Shown: positions 17,349 through 26,697, counted from the first letter of the stretch. The stretch: DNA of 39,704 nt from Gemmatimonadaceae bacterium (GCA_026786185.1 JAJAYP010000165.1:1-39704), one strand, 5' to 3'. Notes: generated by a model from the sequence alone, not told the origin. Numbers and translations: made by a program.

Positions 17349-20300
17349 TTAATCGGTCACTCGTACATCTAATATTGCCGAACTGTCAAGAAATATATCA
17401 CCGAGGCCGATAAATGCAAATGGCCCGCTTGAGCGGCCTGCTGATGGACGGTCGGCGAGGTCCCGCAAGGCCGTGAATCGCGCCGCAAGCGGCACGTAAT
17501 CCTGCACGGATGGATGAGCGGCGAATCGATTGACGACCTTCCAGACCCCTTCGTCGCCATCCGCGATTTCGGCGGCACAGTCCGCTACCATCCATGCGGC
17601 GGGATAGACCTCGAGCATCTCCAGGCGGGCGACGGCGGAATGGAACCGGCGCCGAGCACCCCCCAGGTCACCATCGAGCGCGGCCATGCGAACTTCGAGC
17701 GACTCCAGCAGCTCGCGACCCTGAAACCACCAGTCGGTCCGTGATCCCAGTGCCAGGGTTGCGGCAGCCAGCGCCGCGCGAGCTACAGCCTTTTCGTGCA
17801 GACGCAGGGCGCTGTTCCCGACGCCGGCGTGTGCACCGATCACGATGTCCGTGGCCCCGAGTTGCTCCGCCAGCACGACGGTCTGCTGATAGATCGCCAG
17901 TGCCGCCTGGGCGTCGCCTCGCTCCCGCTCGAGATTGGCCAGGTTATAGAGCGCGATGAGGCGATTGGTGTTGCTTCGGAGGGTCGTGTAGAGGCGAAGC
18001 GCTTCCTGACATGCCTCGTGCGCCGCGACGAAGTCGCCTCGGCGCAAGTCGCTCACTCCCAGGTTCATCGACGCATTCGCCGCGACGTCCAGCGCCTGCG
18101 CGTCGCGCGCGACGGCGAGTGCGGCCCGGAATGCGTCGGTGCCGGAGCGCTCGTCCCGCGTGCGTGTGCGCGCCACGCCCAGCGAGAGGAGCGCGCGCGC
18201 TTCCAGCGGGCGGTCGCGACGCGTGCGCGCGCCCGCCACGAGTCGAAGCAGCAGGTCGACAGCCTCCGCCGGCCGCACGTTGTTCAGCGTGACGGCGAGC
18301 CGAAGTGTCGCCTCACCAGCCAGCGATTCGTCGCCGCCCTCCTCCGCGAGCAGCACCGATTCGCGCGCGATCCGGATCGCGTCCTCGGTCTGGCCCATGC
18401 GGGCGAGCGCCTGCACGAGCAGCGACCTGACCTGCACCACGTCCGTTCGGCTTCCGAGTCGCTCGGCGACAGCGAGCATGTCGCGACATTCGAGCTCCGT
18501 TTCCCGCGCGCCCAGTCCCAGCCGGACGCGCGCCTGCAGCCGCCGCTGTTGCGCGGGCACCGCTCGCGAGTAGGCGCCGACGAGTATCGGAGAGGCGAGC
18601 ATCGCATCGCACCAGCGCTCGACCTCGGCCCATCGGCCCGACAGCTCGGCGGCACGCGCCAGCTCATCGTAGGCCGCCACCCGCTGCTGCTCCGTCGCGG
18701 CATGCGCCAGGGCGAGCGTAAGGAAGTCGGTTGCCTCATCCAGCGCGTACAACGACAGCGCGCGCGCCGCGGCACTTCGACACCAGGTGTACGCCTGCGC
18801 CGCGTCACCGCTCAGTGCGTAGTGCGACGCCACCTGGTCGACCGCCTGCGGCGTGCGCACGGCCAGCAGGTCGGCGACGCGACGATGCGTGAGGCGCTGC
18901 CGCGCGGGACTCACCGAGCGCATCAACGCATCCATGAGCAACGCGTGCGAGAACTGATAGGTATCGTCGTCCTGCCCGTGAGCCGGTTCGAGCACCGACG
19001 TCGCGAGTCCGCTGTCTACCGCATCGAGCACGGCGTCCATCGAGACGGCGGCGGCCTCGGCGAGCAGGTCGAGCCGAAAGGTGCGCCCGATCGCCGCCGC
19101 CGTGACGAGGATGCGGAGCGCGTCGTTGGGCACGCGTGACAGGCGTCGACCCACCAGGTCGGACATGCCGGCCGGCAGGACGAGCGTCGTCGGAATCGTC
19201 CAGACCCACGCGCTGCCGCTATATGTGAAAACCTCCTCCTCCATCATCGTCCGCAGGAGCTGCATGACGAGAAACGGATTTCCTTCCGTGTGGCGGAGGA
19301 CGAATTCCAGCAGATCGTCACCCAGCTCGGTCCGATGCAGGGCGGCTTGCAGCCACTCGCGCATCTCGGTGGCGGTGAGTCGCTCGAGTTGCAGCTCGCG
19401 CACACGCTCGTCGCGCGACAGACGGCGGCGGCGTTCGCGCACCACGCCGTACGCGGCCTCTTCGCTGCGCAGCGTGATCGCGATGAATACGCGCTCGACG
19501 GCGAGCTGCGACATCACGTACTCGAGCGCGTCCCAACTGGCCGTGTCGGCCCAGTGCATGTCCTCCAGCACGAGCATGAGCGGTCGCGTCTCGCTCGTCA
19601 CCCGGAGAAAACCAACCAGCTCCTGCAAGAGTTGGTGTCCATGGCTCGGATCGAGCGGCGGCAACGCAACGGGATCGAGCGTTCCGCGCAGCGACGGGAC
19701 GAGGCGCTCGAGCAGCGGCCAGGGACGCGAGGTCGCGAGACCGAGCCCGTGCAGCGCGAGCACCAGTTCCGCCCACGGCCCGAATGGCGCGCGGCTCTCG
19801 CTTTCGAGTGCCCGGCCCGTCACCAGGGCGGCGCCACGCAGTCGCGCTTCGGGCATGAGTTGTCGCACGAGCGTCGATTTCCCCACTCCGGCCTCGCCAA
19901 TGATGAGGCGGCATTGCGGTCCCACCCGGCCGCTGTCATCGAGGGCGCTCACGAGCGCCCGCAGCTCCGGTACTCGTCCCACGAACCGGCTGAACGCGAG
20001 CTGCGGGGGTCCGTCATGCTCGGTGCTCGCGACGACGACCGTGTCGCGGCCCGCGCGCTTGGCCTCGAACAGCGCGCGATCGGCAGACGTGAACAGCGCC
20101 TCGAACGTCTCCCCATGCACCGGCGCCGTCGCGACACCGATCGACAGCGTCACCGATAATGCCTGCCCACTCGATTCGCGCAGGGGAATCGGGAGCGAGG
20201 CCATCGTGTGACGCACTTCGTTCGCGAACGCCTGCGCTGCCCGTGCATCCAACCCCGGCAGGAGCACCACGAACTCGTCTCCTCCATAACGCCCCACGTA

Positions 20301-22223
20301 CTGGCCCGGCCGGAGGTTGTCCCGGATCGCCCCCGAGACGAGTCGCAGCGCGTCGTCACCGGTGAGATGGCCGTACGTGTCGTTCACCGCCTTGAACTGA
20401 TCGACGTCGAGCACGAACATCGACACCGGCGCCCCCGTGCGCCGACGCTCGGCGAGCACGGCCGCCGTGACGTTGACGAACGCCCGACGCACCAACGCTC
20501 CGGTGAGATCGTCCTCCTCCGACGCCATCACGGCGCCGATCGCGCCGGTGGTTCGCGATGGGATGGCGAGGTGCGCCACGGGCGGCGTCTTTACCGCGCC
20601 ACGCCGCACGAGATCCTCGAACTTGATGAAGAGTTGCGGGTCGAACTGCCGCCCCACCTCGCGGCGCATGATCTCCATGGCCTCGAGGTGCGAGTACGCG
20701 CGCTTGTAGCTGCGCTCCGTCGTCAGCGCATCGTACACGTCCGCGATGCACAGGATGCGCGCCGCCAGCGGGGTCGCGTCGCCCTCGAGACCGTCGGGGT
20801 ACCCCTTGCCGTCCCATCGTTCGTGGTGATTGCGCACCATCGGCGTGACGTCCCACGGGAACTGCACATCCGCCAGCATCCGCTCACCCGCGTCCGGGTG
20901 CTGCCGCATGAGCGCCCACTCCTCGTCGGTGAGCTGCCCCGGACGATTCAGCAGGTCGGCTGGGACGATGAGCTTCCCGACGTCATGCAGCAACGCACCC
21001 ATGCGAAACCAGAACAGCGATGCGTCGTCGAGCCCGGCCTTTGCGGCGAGCGCGCTCGCGAGGTCGGCGACTCGTTCGCAGTGCCCTTGGGTGAGCACGT
21101 CCTTCGACTCGATCGACTCACCCCAGCGTCGAACGACGTCGAGGAACTCGCCTTCGAGCTTCGTGAGGCGGCGTGTCACATCGGCCAGCTCGTGCCGCGC
21201 GCGCAGCATGGTGAAGCAGACGTGCGCGCGGTTCAGTGCCTGAATCGTTTCCCGATTGCGCCCGAGCCGCCCATACACCTCGGCCAGCTCGCGGCTTGCC
21301 TCACCTTCCAGTCTCAGATCGCGCACGCCAGCGCCTGCCTCCCCCGCACGCCGCAAGTGCCCCTCGGCGGCGACGAGATCGCCCGTATCCCGCGCGATGA
21401 TGCCGTAGACCTTTTCCGCCTCACCCTTCGCGCGCGCGTCACCGTGGTGTGCGGCGAGCGACATAGCGCGGTCGCAGCGGCGTCTCGCCTCGTCGAAGTC
21501 CCGGCGCTGGATGGCGAGCACGGCGCAGTTCAACTCGAGCTCGATGCGCAGCGACAGCCCACCGAGCGCGTTGGCAATCGTCAGCGCTTCGGCAAAGGCA
21601 CTGTCCGCCGCATCCAATCGGCCCAGCTCCATGTTCGCCATGCCTAGCTCGTTCAGCGTGGCGACCATGTCGTCGAGGAGCGAGTGGCGGCGGCCGTGAG
21701 CGAGCGCATCCTGGTAATACCGGAGCGCCTCACGAAAATCGCCGCGGATCTTCGCCAGCGAGCCAAGATTGATCGTGACATCCACGTGAAGGCGTGGATC
21801 GGTCGAGCTCGCGCCGCGTTGGAGCACGTCCTGAAAGAGCTGCTGCGCGACATCGAGCTCGCCCTCATGCCAGCGCGCGGCCGCGAGCACGTTGAGCGCG
21901 TGACCGAGCGCATTGCGGTCGTCCGCAAGCTCGGCCGTCGCCACCGCCGCTTCCGCACAATCGGCCGCCGCCTGATAATCCGCGTCGAGCTCGTACGTGC
22001 TGGCGATCCTGCGCAGCAGCATCGACGCCACCGACGCCGACGTCGTCTCCAGGCTGCGCAGGGCGCGCTCGTACAGCGCTCGCGCCTCCGCACGCTGCCC
22101 CAGCTTGTCGAGCGTACGTCCTTCCTCGATCAGCGCGCGCGCCGGGGCGTCCGCTTCCTCCGGGTCCACCAGGCGGAGATGCGCAGCACGAGCGTGCGAG
22201 GAACCATCCGATGAACGTGACAC
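17349..22223 (-). CDS. Giant signalling protein, copy 2: TPR - HD-GYP - GGDEF - STAND/AAA ATPase - TPR
   Basis: Collinear with 11220-16028; 'LLHDVGKLIVP', 'KGYPDGL', 'GRYGGDEFVVLLPG', 'IIGEAGVGKSTLVRQLMP', 'LMLVLEDMHWAD'; GTG start at VSRSSDGSS, 8 nt after the lipoprotein 2 stop. Confidence 0.93.
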   Translation of the reverse strand: MSRSSDGSSHARAAHLRLVDPEEADAPARALIEEGRTLDKLGQRAEARALYERALRSLETTSASVASMLLRRIASTYELDADYQAAADCAEAAVATAELADDRNALGHALNVLAAARWHEGELDVAQQLFQDVLQRGASSTDPRLHVDVTINLGSLAKIRGDFREALRYYQDALAHGRRHSLLDDMVATLNELGMANMELGRLDAADSAFAEALTIANALGGLSLRIELELNCAVLAIQRRDFDEARRRCDRAMSLAAHHGDARAKGEAEKVYGIIARDTGDLVAAEGHLRRAGEAGAGVRDLRLEGEASRELAEVYGRLGRNRETIQALNRAHVCFTMLRARHELADVTRRLTKLEGEFLDVVRRWGESIESKDVLTQGHCERVADLASALAAKAGLDDASLFWFRMGALLHDVGKLIVPADLLNRPGQLTDEEWALMRQHPDAGERMLADVQFPWDVTPMVRNHHERWDGKGYPDGLEGDATPLAARILCIADVYDALTTERSYKRAYSHLEAMEIMRREVGRQFDPQLFIKFEDLVRRGAVKTPPVAHLAIPSRTTGAIGAVMASEEDDLTGALVRRAFVNVTAAVLAERRRTGAPVSMFVLDVDQFKAVNDTYGHLTGDDALRLVSGAIRDNLRPGQYVGRYGGDEFVVLLPGLDARAAQAFANEVRHTMASLPIPLRESSGQALSVTLSIGVATAPVHGETFEALFTSADRALFEAKRAGRDTVVVASTEHDGPPQLAFSRFVGRVPELRALVSALDDSGRVGPQCRLIIGEAGVGKSTLVRQLMPEARLRGAALVTGRALESESRAPFGPWAELVLALHGLGLATSRPWPLLERLVPSLRGTLDPVALPPLDPSHGHQLLQELVGFLRVTSETRPLMLVLEDMHWADTASWDALEYVMSQLAVERVFIAITLRSEEAAYGVVRERRRRLSRDERVRELQLERLTATEMREWLQAALHRTELGDDLLEFVLRHTEGNPFLVMQLLRTMMEEEVFTYSGSAWVWTIPTTLVLPAGMSDLVGRRLSRVPNDALRILVTAAAIGRTFRLDLLAEAAAVSMDAVLDAVDSGLATSVLEPAHGQDDDTYQFSHALLMDALMRSVSPARQRLTHRRVADLLAVRTPQAVDQVASHYALSGDAAQAYTWCRSAAARALSLYALDEATDFLTLALAHAATEQQRVAAYDELARAAELSGRWAEVERWCDAMLASPILVGAYSRAVPAQQRRLQARVRLGLGARETELECRDMLAVAERLGSRTDVVQVRSLLVQALARMGQTEDAIRIARESVLLAEEGGDESLAGEATLRLAVTLNNVRPAEAVDLLLRLVAGARTRRDRPLEARALLSLGVARTRTRDERSGTDAFRAALAVARDAQALDVAANASMNLGVSDLRRGDFVAAHEACQEALRLYTTLRSNTNRLIALYNLANLERERGDAQAALAIYQQTVVLAEQLGATDIVIGAHAGVGNSALRLHEKAVARAALAAATLALGSRTDWWFQGRELLESLEVRMAALDGDLGGARRRFHSAVARLEMLEVYPAAWMVADCAAEIADGDEGVWKVVNRFAAHPSVQDYVPLAARFTALRDLADRPSAGRSSGPFAFIGLGDIFLDSSAILDVRVTD

Positions 22224-22231
22224 GGGCGAGT

Positions 22232-22849
22232 CTACGACTCCACGTAGTATCCGCTGAAGTGCTTGATGCGGCGGAAGAGTGTCCTGCTCCCGTAGTCGAG
22301 ATGCGTGGCCAGTGTCGGATCCAGCTCCGCCTCGTCGATGCACGCATCCATCGACTGCGTGGCACAGTACAGGATGCGCCACGCTGTCGGGTCAGGAGTT
22401 AGCGTCGGGACGTAGAGCGAGAGGATGACGGTCCGTCTCGCACTGAAGCGCATCGCTGGCGACACGTCGATGCGCGGGATCCCGGTCGCAGTGGAACGCA
22501 CCAGCGCCGTGATAGTCACCGGCCCACTCTCGCGCGGGCAATCCAGCTCGAACGAGGACTGGCCATACCCGGATGTCGCGGTACAAATGGCCCTGGACGG
22601 AATGTCGAGCGTGTGCGGTCCGAAATGCAACACGTTTCGGCGCCGAGGATCGATCGTGACCGTATACGATGTAATGGTCCCGCCGTCGAACTCGTCGATC
22701 GCGGCGGTGCCGTTGCCTTTCACATCGCCCGCTCGCGTTCCCGATGCAGGCGAAACAGGCTCGAGCGACGATGGTGCGGTCGCGTCCATCGAGCAGGCGC
22801 TCGACAGGACGATGCCTGACAGAAGCAGGCCGATCGAGCGAGAGCGCAT
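22232..22849 (-). CDS. Cys-rich lipoprotein, copy 2, ending in FRRIKHFSGYYVES
   Basis: Signal/lipobox-like 'LLLSGIVLSSAC'; 'LDIPSRAICTATSGYGQSSFELDC', 'PAMRFSARRTVILSLYV', 'LYCATQSMDACIDEAELD', 'LFRRIKHFSGYYVES'; start set at MRSRSIGLLL. Confidence 0.83.
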   Translation of the reverse strand: MRSRSIGLLLSGIVLSSACSMDATAPSSLEPVSPASGTRAGDVKGNGTAAIDEFDGGTITSYTVTIDPRRRNVLHFGPHTLDIPSRAICTATSGYGQSSFELDCPRESGPVTITALVRSTATGIPRIDVSPAMRFSARRTVILSLYVPTLTPDPTAWRILYCATQSMDACIDEAELDPTLATHLDYGSRTLFRRIKHFSGYYVES

Positions 22850-23023
22850 TGTGAAGGGACGGAGGAAGAGACGAACAAGGGAGAGAAACGTGCTTCTCTC
22901 GACTGTCCCGGACCATCGCCTGGCCCGGTTGCGTTCCGACATGCGGAAAGGCAACGGTGGGGCCACGAATGTGCGATGCGTCACCTCGGTCAGGCTGTCA
23001 CGCTAACGACACGATGTTCGTCG

Positions 23024-23052
23024 TGATCGGCCGAAAAGTCCGAGCCAATCGG
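23024..23052. promoter_or_regulatory. Shared upstream element, copy 2: TGATCGGCCGAAAAGTCCGAGCCAATCGG
   Basis: 18 of 29 positions identical, ungapped, to 17255-17283; conserved ends TGAYCGRCCGA and AATCGG; ~180-200 bp upstream of the lipoprotein 2 start. Confidence 0.42.
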
Positions 23053-23183
23053 TTAAATGGTCGGAGCGCGAGAACGCTGTACATCGTGCAGAACGCCTGA
23101 AAATTTGCAATCTGCGCTGTTGGTGTCGTGACTCGATCGTCTCCCCATCGCTGATCCGGGGTCGGAAGCGTTTAGCGGCGCGA

Positions 23184-23718
23184 TCATGGCCTCCTCGCGA
23201 CCCGAACGATCAACGGCCAGTTCGCCATTCGATGAGATGAGTCACCCCAGTCCTTCCGGAGTCGCTCCATGACGCCGGGCCGCGGATCGCGATGCGTCGC
23301 CGCCCGGTAGCGGCCGACCGCCGACCAGGTCGACAGAAATCCGCCGAGGTGATCCAGCGTCCACTCTGCTTCCATGGTGAACCTGGGAGCCACGATTTCC
23401 GGATATGGCAGCGCGATGTCGGCATACCCGCGGTCCACCATGGCAGGTTCCGCCGGCCAGTAGTCGCCGAGCGTGTCATGGTAGAAGGCACGTAGCACCC
23501 GGTCCACGGACGGCTCGATGCTGACGAGTCCGTAACTCCACACCGCGAGAGCGCCTCCACGCCGAAGTACACGATCGACCTCGGCAAAGAAGCGCTCGTG
23601 ATCGAACCCGGGCGGGCGAGTGACGAGCGACCCATTCGTATAGCGCCGCCGGGTAGTGCGGACGGTGAGTCGCGTACGACCTAGCGGCGAAGGCGAAGTG
23701 GTCTCGGAAGGCCGGCAC
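23184..23718 (-). pseudogene. Class I SAM-dependent methyltransferase remnant: frameshifted, SAM-binding core missing
   Basis: N-terminus 'MPAFRDHFAFAARSYATHRPHYPAALYEWVARHSPAR' in one frame, continuing in another as 'PPGFDHERFFAEVDRVLRRGGALAVWSYGL...'; no motif I glycine loop or 'DLVTVAQALHW' segment between them. Confidence 0.75.
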
Positions 23719-23866
23719 GGGTTAGCGGTCGCGAGCTGATGGAACCCATGCGCCATCATGAACGTATGCTTCGGCGATTGACGGGCGAACGGAGTGTCGC
23801 GACCTTGCGTCGTCGTCCGCCCCAACCTTGTCGTCACGGCAACATCCCCGATGTAGATTCGTCCAG

Positions 23867-24115
23867 ATGCCCGACTCCTCCGAGTGCGCTGTGCCAGCGC
23901 CCGCCGAACGTGCCGATCCTCGCGAACGAGTGTTCGTCGATGAGGACGGCGTTCGATGGCAAGTGTCGGAACGGCCCTTCGCCGACTACGATCGTCGTCG
24001 CGGCATTTCCCTGATCTTCGCGAGCGACGCCGCCGTCCGCCGGGTGCGCGATTTCCCCGCCAACTGGTTTTCGCTCTCCGTCGAAGCGCTCATCGCGTTG
24101 AGCTGGAAGGCCTGA
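23867..24115 (+). CDS. Hypothetical protein (82 aa)
   Basis: MPDSSECAVPAPAERADPRERVFVDEDGVRWQVSERPFADYDRRRGISLIFASDAAVRRVRDFPANWFSLSVEALIALSWKA; compact, plausible composition. Confidence 0.65.
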   Translation: MPDSSECAVPAPAERADPRERVFVDEDGVRWQVSERPFADYDRRRGISLIFASDAAVRRVRDFPANWFSLSVEALIALSWKA

Positions 24116-24149
24116 CGGCGCGACGGGCTGTCGTGCGTCGATCGCGCGA

Positions 24150-24839
24150 CTAGCTCGGGTTGCGCTCGCTCGCCGGCAAATGGGACAGCTCGGCCGACCG
24201 GGCGACTGCTCGCTCCCCTTGTCCCACCGGAACGCCGACACGCTGCTCGCCGAGCAGTCTCGTGACGAATCGCTGGCCTTCCGAAACCCGTTCGATCTCG
24301 ATCGCGATGGCCTCCATCGCCTGCTCCATTCGTTCGAGTCGTTGTGCCGATTCGCGATCCGGCGTCGCCGAGCGAGGCAGTGAACCGCGCCGCCAGATAT
24401 TCCGCGCGATGGACATCGCGATGGGAAAGAGCACGAAGACCGAGAGCATGCCGACGATCGGGATGGCACGGTCCATCGTGAAGTCCGGGCTCCCGCGCGA
24501 GCTCACGAGCGCCGCGGGCGCGGACGACAGGAGCCTGCCCGTCTCGTCGATGTCGGTTTCGAGCCGCGCAAGGCGGGCGTCGAGGACACCAATCCGCTGC
24601 TCCAGTCCCGCCTTGTCGGCGCCGGTCGCGTTGCGGGCCAGCTGAGAAAGCTCCTTCCGCCTACCGTCGGCCGACTCGAGCTGATCGGACAGCACGCGTC
24701 GCCGAGCCCGGAGCGCACTCACCTCCTGCGCGCTCATGGGTGCGCCGTTGAGCACGCGCGAGGAAATACTCGTCACGCCCGGTGCGGCGGGAGGCAGAGG
24801 CGCTGGGGGCGGGGTGCCGGGTGACTGGATCATGCCCAT
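24150..24839 (-). CDS. Hypothetical coiled-coil protein with one central TM segment
   Basis: 'ALRARRRVLSDQLESADGRRKELSQLARN...LDARLARLETDIDE' coiled coil; 'AIPIVGMLSVFVLFPIAMSIARNIW' TM. Confidence 0.75.
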   Translation of the reverse strand: MGMIQSPGTPPPAPLPPAAPGVTSISSRVLNGAPMSAQEVSALRARRRVLSDQLESADGRRKELSQLARNATGADKAGLEQRIGVLDARLARLETDIDETGRLLSSAPAALVSSRGSPDFTMDRAIPIVGMLSVFVLFPIAMSIARNIWRRGSLPRSATPDRESAQRLERMEQAMEAIAIEIERVSEGQRFVTRLLGEQRVGVPVGQGERAVARSAELSHLPASERNPS

Positions 24840-25011
24840 CTGTACGGGTGATCGTGATCGGTGGTGTCACCGGGAGCTTATGGCGCTCGCGCCGTGCCGG
24901 CCAGACTCCGGCGCATGACGCGCGTGGAGTGCTCGTGACACGCGGGTGGCGGACCCGTCGCCATCGGGCGACGTTTCTGCTCCCACGATCCCCTCTACCC
25001 AGCTCTCGCGC

Positions 25012-25389
25012 ATGCCAGACGCCTCGTCCGTTCGTCACGTCAGATGGTCCGACCTTCCAGAGGAGCGCGTCACCGATCTCATCTCGCGCCGGCTCATCAC
25101 CGGCACGGACATGATGATCGCGCACGTGTACCTGAAGAAGGATGCAGTCGTTCCGCAGCATTCCCATCACAACGAGCAGATCACCTACATCCTGTCGGGC
25201 GCGCTGCACTTCTGGATCGGCGCCGATCGCGCGCGCGAGGTGATCGTGCGCGAGGGTGAGGTGCTGCACATTCCGTCCAATGTGCCGCACGAGGCGCGTG
25301 CGCTGGAGGACACCCTAGACGTCGACGTCTTCAGCCCGCCGCGGCAGGACTGGCTGGACGGCACCGACAGCTATTTCCACCGGAAGTAG
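25012..25389 (+). CDS. Cupin domain-containing protein
   Basis: 'VVPQHSHHNEQITYILSGALHFWIG' cupin motif 1, 'GEVLHIPSNVPHEARALEDTLDVDVFSPPR' motif 2. Confidence 0.93.
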   Translation: MPDASSVRHVRWSDLPEERVTDLISRRLITGTDMMIAHVYLKKDAVVPQHSHHNEQITYILSGALHFWIGADRAREVIVREGEVLHIPSNVPHEARALEDTLDVDVFSPPRQDWLDGTDSYFHRK

Positions 25390-25391
25390 CG

Positions 25392-26180
25392 ATGGACCTC
25401 GGTCTCGGTGGCAAGGTCGCACTCGTCGCGGCGTCCAGTCGCGGACTGGGGCGCGCGGTGGCGGAGGAACTCGCACGCGAGGGTGCGCGCGTGGTGGTGT
25501 GCGCTCGGGGCGACGCGGCATTGCGCGAGACTGCCGACGCGATCCGGGCGCTGGGTGGGGAGGTCGAGGCGATCACGGGCGACGTCAGTCACCCGGCTGA
25601 CGTGGCGCGTATCGTCGAGTCGGCGACCCGCGCGTTCGGTCGCGTCGACATTCTTGTGACGAATGGAGGTGGCCCGCCGGCGGGTCCGTTCGAATCGCAT
25701 TCGGCCGATGCGTGGCACGAGGCGGTTCGCCAGAATCTGGACAGCGTCGTGGAGTTGACGCGCGCCGTGCTGCCGGGGATGAAGGAGCGTCGTTGGGGAC
25801 GCATCATCAACGTGACGTCGATCGCGGTGAAGCAGCCTGTCGACAACCTCATCCTGTCCAACAGCGTGCGCGCGGCGGTCACCGGGTTCGCGCGCACGCT
25901 GGCGAACGAGGTCGCGCCGTTCGGCATCACCGTCAACTGCGTGATGCCAGGCTACACGCGCACGCAGCGGGTGGACGAGCTCGCGGCGCGCAACGCGACG
26001 CTGCGCGGGACGTCGGCCGAGGCGCAGGTCGCCGTGTGGGAAGGGCAGATTCCCATGGGGCGTCTTGGTCGGCCCGACGAGTTCGCAGCGATGGTAGCCT
26101 TTCTCGCGTCGGAGCGCGCGAGCTACACCACGGGTGCATCCATTCCCGTCGACGGTGGGTGGATCCGCTCCCTGGTCTGA
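25392..26180 (+). CDS. SDR family oxidoreductase (3-oxoacyl-ACP reductase-like)
   Basis: Rossmann-type 'VALVAASSRGLGRAVAEELA' (TGxxxGxG variant), 'VTNGGGPPAG', C-terminal 'GASIPVDGGWIRSLV'. The canonical YxxxK tyrosine is not evident: 'SIAVKQPVDNLILSNSVRAAVTGFART'. Confidence 0.9.
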   Translation: MDLGLGGKVALVAASSRGLGRAVAEELAREGARVVVCARGDAALRETADAIRALGGEVEAITGDVSHPADVARIVESATRAFGRVDILVTNGGGPPAGPFESHSADAWHEAVRQNLDSVVELTRAVLPGMKERRWGRIINVTSIAVKQPVDNLILSNSVRAAVTGFARTLANEVAPFGITVNCVMPGYTRTQRVDELAARNATLRGTSAEAQVAVWEGQIPMGRLGRPDEFAAMVAFLASERASYTTGASIPVDGGWIRSLV

Positions 26181-26181
26181 C

Positions 26182-26697
26182 TCAGAACGGCAGGTCGTCG
26201 TCGTCGTGCGGGGGCGCGTCGTCGAATGGGGGCCGGTTCATCGACGAGGGGACACTGTCGTGGGAGCCTGCGGACTTCTCGCTCCCACTCGGCTTCCGAG
26301 GTGCCGACGCCGGATAGGGGCTGGGCGACCCATCGCGTGAAGGCCAGATCACGCCTTCACAGCCCGGCCCGCCGCGCTCCTTCGGCTTGTTGCGGCACTT
26401 GAAATCGGGCGCGCGCGGATTCCGCTTGGACGTGCGGTCATCCCACATCGGGCCGCCGCACAGTGGGCAGGCGGGCATGCCCGGCGCCACCGGACCGGAG
26501 GGCGCGGCAGCCGGTGCAGCCTCGGCCGGCTTTGCGCCGCGCGGGGGCCAGACCACCCCGTCGCACTCGCGGTCCTTGCACTTGAAGTCGGGGGCCTTGG
26601 GGTTCTTCTTCCCGACCCGGTTATCCCACATCGGCCCCTCGCATTTGGGGCAGTTGGGAAGCTGCGTCGCGTCGGCGGGCTGCTGTTGTTCGGTCAT
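26182..26697 (-). CDS. Protein with two tandem C4 zinc ribbons
   Basis: 'CPKCEGPMWDNRVGKKNPKAPDFKCKDRECDGVVWPP' and 'CPLCGGPMWDDRTSKRNPRAPDFKCRNKPKERGGPGCEGVIWPS'. Confidence 0.85.
   Translation of the reverse strand: MTEQQQPADATQLPNCPKCEGPMWDNRVGKKNPKAPDFKCKDRECDGVVWPPRGAKPAEAAPAAAPSGPVAPGMPACPLCGGPMWDDRTSKRNPRAPDFKCRNKPKERGGPGCEGVIWPSRDGSPSPYPASAPRKPSGSEKSAGSHDSVPSSMNRPPFDDAPPHDDDDLPF

Noticed and set aside
22985-23183. c-di-GMP (GEMM) riboswitch upstream of lipoprotein 2, considered because of the c-di-GMP domains
   Set aside because: No GEMM-type core or conserved tetraloop/receptor pattern is recognisable on either strand; same result for 17061-17348.
23040-23190. Short minus-strand ORF MIAPLNASDPGSAMGRRSSHDTNSADC...
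   Set aside because: Overlaps the methyltransferase remnant end, no signal peptide or domain, composition like intergenic DNA.
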